From contig NW_025408679.1 of assembly GCF_020360975.1 (NCBI RefSeq), positions 62,001 through 126,000 of the forward strand: a stretch of 64,000 bases of DNA, read 5' to 3'. A model generated the notes under the pieces. That model was not told the origin of the DNA, did no database searches, and saw nothing but the letters and a program-made list of their open reading frames with translations. The position numbers and the translations under genes were made by a program. Of the stretch, positions 36,851-49,201 are shown piece after piece (positions within the stretch are counted from its first letter, which is position 1; each line of letters starts with the position of its first letter). The DNA comes from Hirsutella rhossiliensis. Lineage: Eukaryota; Ascomycota; Sordariomycetes; Hypocreales; Ophiocordycipitaceae.

Positions 36851-39320
36851 ATAATATAATAAGATCTAAGGACCTTATATATAGTAATAGTAAGATATAG
36901 CGACTAAATAGTATTAGATATATAAATCGCGGGATATTATATATATATACTTTTAGACTATAGCGTAATAGGTAATTACGTTTTACCTAGAGTCGTTAAT
37001 TATTACCGACTTATATAGAGATATAAGATAGATCTATATAAACTTATAAATATTAAAGGAGAGGCCTTTAACTATAATAATAGAATTATTAATATAGAGA
37101 TTAATTACCTCGATATTAATATCTAGGGCTACGATAAATAAGTTAACTTTAATATTATAGATATTAAAGAATATAACCTTATATTAGGGCTTCTATAGCT
37201 ATAGGAGAGCAACCTACTAATTAACTAGAAAACTAGCTAGCTACGTTAGGACGAAGATATAAGTTTTTAAGACTAGTAGATTTAAGAGAAAGTAAAATTT
37301 TACGATAATTTAGCTATTAAATAAGATAAAAAGGATAACTATTTAAGTAAATTATTATAGGCTTTAGCGATATAAACGAAAATAGTAACTAAATTAATAG
37401 ATATAATAAAATCGACTAATAAGACCTATATACTAACTAATACGGCTATATAACCTAGCATCCGATATAAATAAAATAAAGGACGTAATATAAAGATCTA
37501 AAGAGTTATTACTACTTTAAGGAAAGACCTTAAATAAATTAATAAAGAGCTTAAGTTAAGAGAAACTAGCTCTTAAAAGAAAGAATAAAGCCTATAAGAT
37601 AGAATAAAGAATATCCCCTAAGAATACCGGAAATATAATAAACTCTTTAAGGAAGAACTTAAGATAGGGTTACTTAAATATAGCTAATAAGACCACGAAA
37701 TTTATCTTAAGGATAGAATAACGCCGACGTTTTATAAGATTTATAACTTAAATAAAAAGCAACTATAAACGCTATATAACTACCTTAATAAGAATCTATA
37801 AAAGGGATATATATAAACGTTAATATCTAAAGTAAGCTATCTAGTTATATTTATTTTAAAGAAAAATAGTAAGCTACGATTAGTTATTAACTATAAATAA
37901 CTAAACGATATTATAATAAAAGACCGAATACTATTACTACTTATATTAGAACTATAAGATCGACTATATAGTAAAAAATAGTTTATAGCCCTTAACCTTA
38001 AAAGCGCTTATAACTTAATATATATAAAAAAGGGATATAAATAAATAATAGCCTTTAGAACGAAATTTAAACTATTTAAATATTTAGTAATACTATTTAG
38101 ACTTATAAATATACTAGCTACTTTCTAATAGATAATTAATAATATCCTATATAAATACTTAGATATCTTTATAGTAGTATACTAAGATAATATATTAATT
38201 TTCTCGGATACCTTAGAAGAATATAAGGAATACGTTTATAAGGTACTCTATATACTTTAGAATATAAAGTTACTAGTTAAACTAGAAAAAAGTAAGTTTT
38301 ATATATAAAAAGTAGACTTCCTTAGATATATAATCTTACTAAGAGAGATATAAATATAATAAGATAAGATTAACTTAGTTAAAGAATAGCTAACGCTAAA
38401 GAATATTAAGGATATATAAAGTTTCCTAGGATTTATAAATTACTACTAACGATTTATTAAAGATTTCGGAAAGATTATAGTATTACTATATAACTTAATA
38501 AAGAAGGAAAAAGGATTTATATAAGACAATAAAGCTAATAAAGCTTTTAAATATATTAAGACTATAATTATATAAGAACTAGTCTTAACTACCTTTAATC
38601 TAAAACGATAAATCGAACTTAAAACTAATATATTAGACTTTACTTTAAGAGTATAAATCGGATAAAAAGATAATAAAGGAAGACTATAACTAATTATATT
38701 CTACTAAAAGAAGCTATATAGTATAGAACTTAATTACTTTATTTACGATAAAGAACTCCTTATAATTATTTAAGCTTTTAAGGAAATTTAATACTACCTT
38801 CTTAAAAGTAAGTATAAAGTTAAGGTTTATATAGATTATAAGAATATCTTATATTTTATAACGACGTAATAGTTAAATAAATAATAGATCCGATAGGCTA
38901 AATACTTATTAGAATTTAACTACGAAATAATCTATAGAAAAGGAATAGAAAACGGTCGAGCTAATACCCTTAGTCGATAAAATAACTATAATATAAGGGC
39001 ACCTATAGTAAAAGGATAGCTCCTAAATATTAAAGAAAACGGGAACTACTAGCAACGATATCTAAATATAATATTTAAAGTATAACCTAATAACTTAACT
39101 TACTAAAAGATCTTAAAATAGATAAAAGAATATAAAGTACTAAAGGGATATAATATAGAATATTCGGAAGTTCTAATATATAAGAATAAAATCTAAATAC
39201 TACTAGCGTTATAAGATAAAGTTATATAAGATATATATAAATATTTAATATATAGATACTAAGGAATCTAAAGAATAATAAAACGGATTAAATAATAATA
39301 TAACTTCCTATAGCTTAAAG

Positions 39321-39778
39321 TCTCGCGAAGAGAGATACGAGAAGTATATATAAAATATATAAAGGTAAAAGTAGAAGTAAGGGGTCGGATAGGTAGGGCA
39401 GAGATATTTAAATCTTATAGGGGCAGTAATTATAGTAGGGGAGTAATTATTATATTGCCTTTATTATCCTTCTTCCCTCTATCTAACGCCCCTATTTATA
39501 CCCGTCTAGCATCTTAATTAATAAAGAAGATCCTACTTAAAGAAGCTACTAATATCCTTTTAACTACCGAGCTTTTTACCGGTTTTTTCCTTCTTTTATA
39601 GCCGTTTCCGGTATATCCGTCTTATCTCTCGCTACTTTATACTTTCCCTTATGCCCCTACCCTCCTTTCTATACCTCTTCTCGGCTCCTTCTTCTATACC
39701 GGGTGTTTTTAGCTTCCTTAGTCCCTCTTACTAAGGGATATCTTCGAGAACTACGAAATTAGGCCACGCTTCGCGACA
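39321..39778 (-). repeat. 3' LTR of E3
   Basis: 458 bp, tctcgcgaag to cttcgcgaca. It is the reference unduplicated LTR for the E family. The polypurine tract side (reverse complement of cccccttag) follows at about 39780. Confidence 0.88.
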
Positions 39779-40049
39779 TACCCCCTTAGCTATAGCCTGC
39801 CCTTATAGTAAGGGCATAGCTAATACGGCTTCGGGCTAGTAAGCGTATAGAGGAGGTTCTTAGCTCTATACTTCTCCCTTTACTCGAGGAAAGCAAGGGC
39901 CCTTTCGGGTCCCTAGGCTCTTTTAGACCTACTTAAGGAAAAGGGGCCTAAAGAGGGGAAAGTCCTATAAGAAAGGGGGCCTTCTTAGAATGGAAAAACC
40001 CAATTAAAATAGGGGGCCCTTTAAAGGGAAAAACCTCTTCCTTTTCTTT

Positions 40050-43000
40050 AGCTATAGACGTTACCTTCTCGTACGGGCTATTAGCTCCTCTCGTAGACTC
40101 TTAAGGCGGGCCTCTAAGGACAGCTTCTCTTAAACGTCTTCTAGCCTAATTTACTATAAGAAGATAGCTAGCTTCTACTTTAGTAGGGGCTTCGTAAGAC
40201 CGTTGGCTTTTATTAATGCCGTTAGAACCTAACGGACGGAAATAAGTCCCCTTTAGACCTCTTAGCGTAACTAATACTAGTAGATATCGATATACTATAG
40301 CCGGGTCGATAACTTACTATTTTCTATAAGAATTCGTATAGTCTATATATTATCGCATTCTATAGCTAATAGGGTCGGAATTTATAGTCGTAGAGATATT
40401 AATAGCCGGCTAAGGAAAATCGCTTCTTTTAACGCTTCTAAAAGAGCTAGTAGCTCTACCTCCGTACTAGAAGTTATAACGGTAGCCTGCTTCGAAGCTC
40501 TCTAAGTAATAGTTCCTCTAAAAAGGGATATAATATACCCCTATAAGCTCTTTCTATCTAAGGAATTATCTATAAAGGACGAATCGCTCGAATAGAGGAA
40601 GATTTCGGTAGCTAATTTCTTCCTTTCCTACCCTCCTAGGCATAGACTATATAATCTCGTTAAATAGAGATAAAGGATAGCTCTATCTACTGCTTCTTAA
40701 TGCCTAGGGCTAGGATTCTAGTTATGCCTAGCTAGCTAGGAGACCGTAAAAGAGATATCCGGTCTAGTAGAAATAGCTAAAAAAAGCAGGGAGCCTACCA
40801 TCTATTAATATTAGTGTTTCTCTTACTCCCTAGCTTAAAAGGACGGATTAGGTAAAAGCTCTTCGTCTAATATAGGCGTAGAGGGAAGCTTCTTATCGAG
40901 GGAATTAGGGAGGAATTTATAAGCGACCTTATCGATATAGGCGTCCTAGGTAAGCTAGATAGTCCGTTAGGACCTATTCTAAAGGATTCGTATCCTTAGG
41001 AACTACTTTAGCTCCCCTAGCCTAGTTATCTTATACCTTTATTATAGGCCTTATATAGCCTCCCTAGCAGTAGCTTCTTCCTCTTTTAGGTAGGCCTAGA
41101 TAATATTATCGACGTAGAAGAAGACCGTGATTTTACCCTTCTATATTATATATAGTTCCTAAGGGACTTTCTTAAAGCCTAGGGCTTCGAGGGAACCTAT
41201 TAAATGCTATTACTAAAGAAGGGGTAATCTTCGTAGTCCGTATAGAGCTTTCCTAAGCTATAGAACCTTTCCTAGCTATTAGAAGCCTAGTAGAGTACGT
41301 ATATAAATAACTTCTTCTTCCTTAAGTAAGCAGTTAATAAAGGCGTTGACTGTATCTATCTAATCGAGTTCGAGGTCGAATTCTACTACTATAGCTATAA
41401 GGGTCCGAAAAGATATCCCTACTAAGGTAGTTGCCTTAGTAGGAAGATCCCCTTTTTCCTGCTAGTTCCCGTATATAACTAGCTAGGCTTTATACTTTTA
41501 AAGGAAGCCGTGTTTATTAGTCTTATAGATAAAGACCTACTTATAGCTAAGGACCTGTTTTCCTCTTGCCTTTTCCTTAAGGACTTCTTTGAAAGACCCT
41601 ATCTCTTCGTATAAGGCTAGGTGGTCTTTCTAGGCCTAGAAAAACTAGTCTCTAAAAGGGTGTCTTTCTAGCTGCTTCTAGTTTGCTAGTAGGTCCGGGA
41701 GGTCTCTTTTATATACCTTCCTTGCTAATAGAGGCTTAAAAAGCCGGCCTGCTATAAATGCTCCGTAGGAACCGTCTTCTATAGGCATTAGATAGAAGTC
41801 GGAAAAATAATCGAAATAGGGGAGAAACTAGTCTTCTTTCGTATCGGGCCCTATACCTTCCTTTGCTTCTCGAAGTAAGGATAAAAAGGCAGCCGGGTAA
41901 TCCTTTAAGAGAGGTGCCTTTCCTACCCCCTTAGGGGTCGAGACGGGAAGACTAACTAAAAAAGCTGCTTCTAGATCTTCTTCTTATTCCGTAAGAGGAG
42001 GCGTAGGGAGGTAGGCGAATTCTAGCTCTACTACTTTCCTATAGTCTCCTTCTTCGTCTAGATTATCTAATCTAGTAGCTTCCTCTTCTTCGAAGTCGGC
42101 GTTATCCTCGACTACTTCGATATCGGTTTCTTCTTCCGTTTCCTCGTCTAGGACCTCTTCTTAAGACTATTAGGAAGGGGGGATTTAGATCTTCTAAATT
42201 AGCTAACGTTATATAAGTAAGAGGGGTTATTAATCCTTCTTTCCGTCGAAGAAGCTAGATTCGTCGAAAATTATATCCCTAGTCGAAATAACCTTCCGTA
42301 GAAGAGGAATCTAGATCTAGAAGATATTCGTAGAATTATACCTAACAAGGTAACTAATAAAGGCTCTAGGATTAAGCTTTCTTTTCTTCTTCCTTTTTAG
42401 CTATATATCGGTAGTTATTGCGTATGCCTTATAGCTATAGGTATAAAGGTAGGCTAGCGAGGCCCTCTTCTTCGTAAAGAGCTCGAGGGGGGATTTCTAG
42501 TCTATTCCTTAGGTCTTAAAAAGGGTCTCTTAGTCCCTATAGTCCCTTAGTCCCCTAGGGTCCCTTAGGGTCCGGTTCCGAAGGTAATAGGCGGTCTTAA
42601 CGACTTCCCTCTAAAGGTCGTATAGAAGCTTTATAGTAAGTCTTATCGTACGGGCCCTTTCTATTATAGCACCCCCTAATCTTTCTGCCCCTCCGTTCTA
42701 GGCCTAGGTATTTAGTGCTAATAGGAGGGGTAAAATGCCCCTTTTTCGAAGCTAATTTAAGATATCCTTTATAAATAGCTCTCCGTTAGACCGTATCTTC
42801 TTTACCTCGTAGCTAAAGTAGGATTTTATCTAGTTAACGAAGTCCCTAAGGGCAAACTAGTTATGCTTACTTAGGTAGGTCCGTAAGAAATAGGGGAAAA
42901 CCATCCCTAAAAAGGCGTCTATAAAAAACATTACCCTAACGAAGCTTTCCTAGTCCCTTAAGACGTCGGTCTAATCGACCTAAATTTCCTTATACGGCTG

Positions 43001-45095
43001 GTCCGGCCGTATTAGGGTCCGTCTAGAAATTCGTCTCCTAGTCTTTCCTTAGCTATAGTGTTCGTATTCGACGGTCTTTAGGCCCCTTATTCGTACGCCG
43101 TTTATAGGCCTAGCTTATATAAAGCTAGGGGGCCCAGGTAACTAAGTCGTGCGTACTAAAGAAGACCGTCTCCTTAGGCTACCGGAAGAGGGTCCTTTAT
43201 AGTAGACCTATTCCTCCTAGTAGGGAAAGCTAACTTCTCGGGAGGTTCCTTCCTAAGGATAGGTCGGAATTCGAGAATAAATTAACCGAATTTTTCCTCG
43301 ATAAGCCCGATAGTCTAATTCTTCTAGACTAGCCTCGTAGGCTTAGACGTTATATCCTAGAAGATTCCTTCCTCTTAAAGAAGGCGGAAGGAAATCAGGC
43401 TCGTTAAAAATCGAGGGCAAAAAGCTACCCTTTTTCGTCGAAGAATTCGTATAGACCTATTAGGTAATTGTATCGTGAAATTTACCCTTCCGTATCCCTC
43501 TATCCGTACGGTTAATTCCCCGGTAATAAGATATTCCCTCCGTGCCTTCTTAAAGGACCGGAATCGTAAGAGTATATTATAGATATCGAGGGAAGCACCG
43601 GAGTCGAGGATAGCTGACTTTCGTAGGGGATAGTCGGAGGGTCCTAACGGGTGGTCTTACTAATCCGTAGGGAAGACGAATGCCGGATTTGCTATACTAA
43701 CGATTTTTCCTCGAATTTACGGTAGCGGCGTTAGTTGCTATTTCTTAGTAACCCGAATCTCGTCTATCTTCTTCTATAACGAGGGGTCCTCCTTAAGAGA
43801 CTATTGTACTATTTCTTATAGCCTCTTTAAAGGGTTAACTCCTTTAGGTCGGTTTTCCTCGAAGACCTGCTAGTAGTCCTCTAGCCGATAGGGCTTTTTA
43901 TATACTTAGTAGGTAGGTCGATTCCTCCTCGTTCGTTTCTTCGAGGAATCCTCGTCCCGGTCTAGAAGGTCTGCTTAAAAACCCCCCCTTTTTACCCCTT
44001 ATTGCTAATATTAACGAAGAGGTTCGATTTCGACTAGTTCCCTGATTTTTCGACTAACGGACTAAAAGGTCTATTAGGGGACTAGTCGGGCCGGTCTGAT
44101 AGACGGGACCGGGCCCGGTGCAAAAGCGGCCGGGGCCGGGACTAGGGCAGCTGTTAAAGACGGGGTTAAGGCTCTCGAGGGAGGAGGAGCCGAAGGAGCA
44201 ACAGCCGCAGCAGCAGCAGCGGGGGCCGCAGCAACAGGGGCTGCAGCAGCTGTAGGTCGTGCTATCTATATCGAGTGCTGGCCACGAAGGAATAAGACTA
44301 CTTACTGTTGTACTCTAGCAGCCTCTTCGTCTAGTTCCCGGCTAGCCTCTCGAAAGATAGTCGAGTAACCGTTACTAATAGGCTTTATTAGCAGAGATAT
44401 ATCCCGTAGCTACTAGCCGGAAAGAGCTTTTATTAGGAAGTATTAGTTAGCTTCCTCGAGGATTTCTTCCTACTTAGCTAGCCACGAAGAAGCTAGTAGG
44501 TTCCTAGTAGAAAAAGCTCCTAGGTAGGCCGTATAGGTCTTCCTAATACGGTTAGTTATATAACCTCTCGAGGGAGCTATTAAGGTCTCGAGCTTTAAAA
44601 GCCACTGCCTAGGAGTCTCTTCCTCTCGAAGAGAGATTAGCTTTACGGCACTAACGGATTCCGTTATCGCCGTATAAGCAGCCGTTAATAGCTTCGTTTC
44701 GTAGAGGTATTCCTTTCGGTGACTCTCGTAGTCGCCTAAGGTAGCAGAAAAAGCTCTCTATTATATAGAGGTTAGCTAAGAGAAGAGGGAAGCTCCCTCT
44801 ATAAAGTCCGTTGCCCTAGGACGAAGAGGGGGCTCGAGAGGGTCCTGCTTATTAGTGAAGACTAAATTATAGATAGTTCTGTCTACCCGAGCCCGTAGCT
44901 CCTTTACCTACTTATCCTAATCTTAGGGCTCTATAAGAATCGTCCTACGGGCTATAGGGACGGCAGAGGAGTCGATTTTCGTTATTATTGCGGGGAAAGG
45001 TAGAAAAGTCAGGTAAAAATCGGCTTTTCTAGTAAGAGGGGTAAAAGGGAGCTACGAGGGATATAAGAAGGGTGCCTTTTATAGTAGCCGGAAGG
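40050..45095 (-). pseudogene. copia gag-pol of E3, best preserved of the family
   Basis: On the minus strand: gag at about 44270-45090; an Ala/Pro/Gln-rich linker with CAG runs at about 44100-44260; the protease active site I-L-D-S-G-A-S intact at about 43595-43620; integrase at about 42780-43150; RT with Y-V-D-N at about 41104-41125; and RNase H ending N-G-L-T-K-P-L at about 40178-40216, where A-D-G-L-T-K is usual. The linker keeps CAG/GCA repeats that are TAG/GCT in E0. In-frame TAA/TAG remain in every domain, so it is inactive. Confidence 0.86.
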
Positions 45096-45127
45096 TATAG
45101 GAATACTATTCCTCCCGGGCTTATAAC

Positions 45128-45585
45128 TCTCGCGAAGAGAGATATAAGAAGTATATATAAAATGCACGAAGGTAAAAGTAGAAGTAAGGGGTCGGATAGG
45201 TAGGGCAGAGATATTTAAATCTTATAGGGGTAGTAATTATAGTAGGGGAGTGATTGTTATATTGCCTTTATTATCCTTCTTTCCTCTATCTAACGCCCCT
45301 ATTTATACCCGTCTAGCATCTTAATTAATAAAGAAGATCCTGCTTAAAGAAGCTACTAATATCCTTTTAACTACCGAGCTTTTTACTGGTTTTTTCCTTC
45401 TTTTATAGCCGTTTCCGGCATATCTATCTTATCTCTCGCTACTTTATGCTTTCCCTTATGCCCCTACCCTCCTTTCTACACCTCTTCTTAGCTCCTTCTT
45501 CTATACCGGGTGTTTTTAGCTTCCTTGGTCCCTCTTACTAAGGGATATCTTCGAGAACTACGAAATTAGGCCACGCTTCGCGATA
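45128..45585 (-). repeat. 5' LTR of E3
   Basis: 458 bp, tctcgcgaag to cttcgcgata. Length equals the 3' LTR. The conserved gag-side junction cccgggcttataac directly precedes it. Confidence 0.88.
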
Positions 45586-46369
45586 TAAAGAAGTAGTACG
45601 ATAAGTTATTAAAAAATATAAACTTTACGTATAAAGTAAAGCCGAACGATATAAACTATATAGAGAATTATAACCGCTATTAATGCTAAAGAAACTATAG
45701 GATTTAATAGCTTTTAACTATATTATAAAGCTATTACTATTAAAAGAACCTATAACTAACCTTAGGTACGATAGTATATTCGTTATTACTAATAGATTAA
45801 TAAAGTATAGATACTTCTTACTATATAAAAAAGTAAGTAATATAGAAGAGCTAGTATATATATTCCTATAAACTATTATTAGTAATTACGGACTATTAAA
45901 CGAGATTATCTTTAATAAAGAAAGCACGTTTATAGCTAAATTTTAGTAAGGTCTTATAGTATAATTAAGGATAAAATATAAGCTTAGTATAGCTTATTAC
46001 CTATAAATAGATAGATAAACGGAACGACTTAACTAAACGCTTAAATAATATTTACGATACTATATTAGTTATAAATAAAACGATTAAGTTAAATAGCTAC
46101 TAATAGCGTAACTAGCTTATAATAGCTTAGTTACGGAAATAACTAAGCTCTTACTAGTATATACTAATTATAGATATAACCTAGAAGTATTTAAGGTTAC
46201 TCGAAAAGGACTATAAGTAGAACGAGCGATACTATAAGTAGATTAGCTACGAAAATTATATAAAGAAATATAATAAGAACTTTAATTTATTAGAGAACGA
46301 ATATCTACTTACTATAATCGGAAAAGATTATAAGGACTAATCTTTTAAGAGGGAGACATAGTCTACCTC

Positions 46370-47066
46370 TATAAGAAGGTATAAGTAATAAGCGTAGAAT
46401 CGGGTAATCGATAACGTAAGCGGAAAGATCGGTTAAAGGAGTATAGGGTAGGATTTCATCCGGAATTTATAACGAGCATATAAAGGGCTAAATAATATAT
46501 TAAAAGAATAGCGTTAAAAAAGATATATACGAACTTACTTATTCTATCTACTACTCCTAGGGAAATCTTTCGTCTTTTATAGACTATTGCTCGCTTACTA
46601 GTAGACTATTTAGTTAGCTTTCTAGTATATTCTATAGTGCTTAAAAAGCTCTATCTATAGTATATCTTCCTAACTTAGTAGGTGGTCTAATTATAGCGTG
46701 ATGGTTAACGTAAGACTATAGGTTCTAGTATAAGTAGTGGATTTAACTAGAATATTCTATGCCCTACCTATTCTCGTATCGCGGATATCTTCGGAACCGC
46801 TACGCTAAAATAGGCAATAGGGTATTCGTTCTACTCGTAATTAACTTATGCAATTTATGTATATTTTTATTTATAAGGATAGGCTTATCCTAACCCGCTT
46901 TTCCTAGAGGAAGGTATAGATATCTAGTAGAGGTCTTTGTCTTTTAAGGGTTATTCCCTTAGACTATATTATAGAGCCTCTTTTTACTAGCTTATTCTAT
47001 AAAGCCTCCCTATGCCTATTATTTCTTTATAATAGTAAAATAGGAATATAAGGGTATATTCTTATA
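46370..47066. mobile_element. I1: 697-bp insert with 5-bp duplication, solo-LTR-like
   Basis: Compared with G4 at 62165, G3 is interrupted by 697 bp flanked by exact acctc copies (46365-46369 and 47067-47071). The ends are inverted: tataagaagg at the left and ttcttata at the right, as expected from TGTAAGAA...TTCTTACA. Size, ends and 5-bp duplication fit a solo LTR from a family not otherwise in this window. It holds clearly more TpG and CpA than the surrounding G3. No reading frame was found. A non-autonomous element is the alternative. Confidence 0.7.
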
Positions 47067-47390
47067 ACCTCGTATAATAAAACATTAAAATAAAATAACT
47101 AAGCAATAAATTAGATTTTAAGAAACTTAGACTATTTAAGGTTAAGAAAGCTATTTTAAAAGTTAACTACGAACTTTCGCTATTAACGATAATATAGATA
47201 TACCCGATATTTTATATCTTATTATTAGAACTAGTACTACGAAACGCTAAACTATAGGAAAAAATTAAAGTTAATAATAATTAAGAATATAAAGTAGAAT
47301 AAATACTAGATATAAGGAAATAAGGTTAGTAATAAGAATACCTTATTAAGTAGAAGGGATATAAACTAAAAGAAAATACCTAGGAACTAC

Positions 47391-48017
47391 TTAAGTACTT
47401 AACCTACTACGGTTCTTTACTTTAATAGTTTTACTAGTAAAATCTACCTTAGGTATCGTAAAATTACCTAACGAACTAATAGCATTCTAATTAATTATAT
47501 TAAATCTACCTATAGACTAAACATCGACTACCGCTTTAGATTCTTAGCGCTTAGCCTCGTTAAGGTTATTTAAGGAACGAAGGCCCTAACGGACTATCTT
47601 AATACCCTTTATCTTTAGCTAGCGCTTTTAACGGCGAAGCCGCGCTAAACGAGCTAAGGCTTCGTTTAGGTTAGCTTAAGCTTTTAATATTCGCTCCTTA
47701 GCAATTTCTTCTTCTTTATCTAATCGATTAAACTCTAGATTTATTTAGGATACTAAGAAACACGTTAGCTATAAATAATAGGCTGGATAACGAAGTTACC
47801 TATAGGAGCTAATCGCTACGCCTAACGTATCGTAGGAACGACCCCGCTATATATATTTAGTATACTTAGAAGATTTCTCTAGCATTTTATAGTAGAAGCC
47901 GCGCGACGAATAGAAAGAATATAGTATAACGTCGAAACTAAGACGATTAATAGACTTAGCTAAATAAATACGCTTAAGGGTCTTACGAGAACGATCCTTC
48001 GATATACGACTAGATAT
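47391..48017 (-). pseudogene. antisense Zn(II)2Cys6-like gene of G3
   Basis: Minus-strand counterpart of the G4 antisense gene, from a presumed ATA (formerly ATG) at 48017 to a TAA at 47391-47393. The charged helical segment is at about 47600-47760. It is interrupted by TAA/TAG and small length differences relative to G4. A TATA-like element (rc of tatatttatatac) lies at about 48085-48098, upstream in its own direction. Confidence 0.6.
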
Positions 48018-48153
48018 ACTATTAGTAGTATATCCTAAGGGATAGAAAGGACGAAATAGGGAATATATATACGCGCGATAAGGGTATATTTATATACGGC
48101 GGCTAAGGTAGTAGTAGGTCTTATAGATAAGACTAAAAGAAGGGGAGATATTA

Positions 48154-49196
48154 TATTACGACCACGGTTAATAGGTTATAGGAGAGCCGGCTACGTTTAC
48201 GTAAGAAGGCGGCTCGGAATAATAGTTAGGACGAGAAGTTACTTAAGCTTAGCTTACCTAGAGCGTATATAAGCTAAGTAAGCCTTATATTATAAGGAAC
48301 GGTGTTCCTACTATAAATAAAGCAGCTATAATATACTCTCCCGATTATATAAGCTAATAAGTAGTATATTAATTATAGATAAAACCTTATCCTATAGAGT
48401 AAGAATCGCTCGTTATTTTGCATATTATTATGCATTAAACGGGTTGCCGGTTATCGTATAATCGGGAATCGAAGGAATAGAGCTAGCTTAGAATGCTAGC
48501 TAAGACCTCTTAAGAATACCGGCACGACCAACCTCCTTTAAACACGAATATTGGAGGAACCAAGACACTTCTAGATTTACTCGAGGTATCACGGAGTTCC
48601 CTAGTCTTAGGGCTATACGGCAGCCTAAACCTGGTCCCGAAAGGTTCTTCCGTTCAGCTATAATTGTCTATATAAGATAGCATGTCCGCTAGTAGATAGA
48701 GATAGAATTATTAACTTTAACACCTCTTCTATATACTAATATACTACTAATAAATTCCGTTGAAAATCCTACCTTATACTCCTTCTTCCCTTCTATTACG
48801 TAGTCTTACGTAATTCCTTAATTTCCTAAAATTGCGCTTTTACTTATATACCTTAAGATATATAGATAGATTACTACTTAGGAGTATAGCTTATAAGTAA
48901 GCTATAGTAAGCTACGAAGGGGATTACGGCTAAGACTATAATCTAAGGATAGTCTCTATAGGTATATATAGCTACCTACTTTTACTCCTTTAAATAGATA
49001 GCTCTCTAGCTTTTAATATAGATCTTTATTACGATTCTATTTCTAATTCTAATTACTTAGTTATAGTCTACGGTCTATAACCTCCGACTTATTACTAACG
49101 TAATATACTTATTATTACTTAGACTACGCCCTATTATATCTACTAATATAAACCCCTCGATAGGTTTATCCCTTAGGAATAATACTAGTCGTTATA
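48154..49196 (+). repeat. 3' LTR of G3, interrupted by insert I2
   Basis: This starts tattacgaccacggtt and ends gtcgttata. Removing I2 and one copy of tatat leaves 470 bp, the same as the 5' LTR. The polypurine tract (aaaagaaggggaga) lies at about 48135-48149. Confidence 0.88.
48291..48858. mobile_element. I2: 568-bp lightly mutated insert in the G3 3' LTR
   Basis: The insert interrupts the LTR between two copies of tatat (48286-48290 and 48859-48863). Unlike everything around it, it is rich in CpA and TpG, so it has largely escaped RIP. It starts tataaggaac and carries a hairpin GGAAC-GGT-GTTCC (48296-48308), a second inverted repeat AGCTAGC/GCTAGCT (48481-48501) and a TATATAAG at about 48669. 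The size and internal TATA suggest a solo LTR, but the right end (ccttaaga) lacks a clear CA. No protein is encoded. Identity is unknown. Confidence 0.65.
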
Positions 49197-49201
49197 TAAT
49201 C

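Larger units (their letters stand above)
39321..45585 (-). mobile_element. copia E3, complete, nested in G3 integrase
   Basis: LTRs of 458 bp (39321-39778 and 45128-45585) enclose a full copia internal region. An exact taaag duplication flanks it (39316-39320 and 45586-45590), and the G3 sequence rejoins as in G4 at 61388. The 3' LTR keeps the original terminus cttcgcgaca, which shows the family LTR began TGTCGCGAAG. More CpA and TpG survive here than in E0 or E1, making it one of the less decayed elements. Confidence 0.93.
36810..47390 (+). pseudogene. pol of G3, interrupted by E3 and I1
   Basis: Protease at about 36945-37000. RT at about 37870-38420 with Y-x-D-N at about 38178-38192. RNase H at about 38600-38960. 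The integrase starts near 39200 and is cut by E3 (39321-45585), resumes at 45591, and is cut again by I1 (46370-47066). The chromodomain is at about 47283-47420. Stops are TAA/TAG. Sense coding meets the antisense gene tail to tail at about 47391. Confidence 0.84.
33646..49196 (+). mobile_element. Ty3/gypsy chromovirus G3, nested in G2 and carrying E3, I1 and I2
   Basis: The element is bounded by LTRs (33646-34115 and 48154-49196) and by the exact 5-bp duplication taatc (33641-33645 and 49197-49201). Without its three inserts it would be about 8.0 kb, similar to G4. Gene order on the plus strand is gag, protease, RT, RNase H, integrase, chromodomain, then a minus-strand antisense gene. RIP is severe: most CpG sites of G4 are TpA here (runs such as cgacgacg appear as taataata). 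Confidence 0.92.

Noticed and set aside
46681..46752. tRNA- or SINE-like segment with an A-box-like tagcgtgatgg and a B-box-like ggttctagtat
   Set aside because: Box spacing is too short, no acceptor stem closes it, and the B box has mismatches. Insufficient for a tRNA or SINE call within insert I1.
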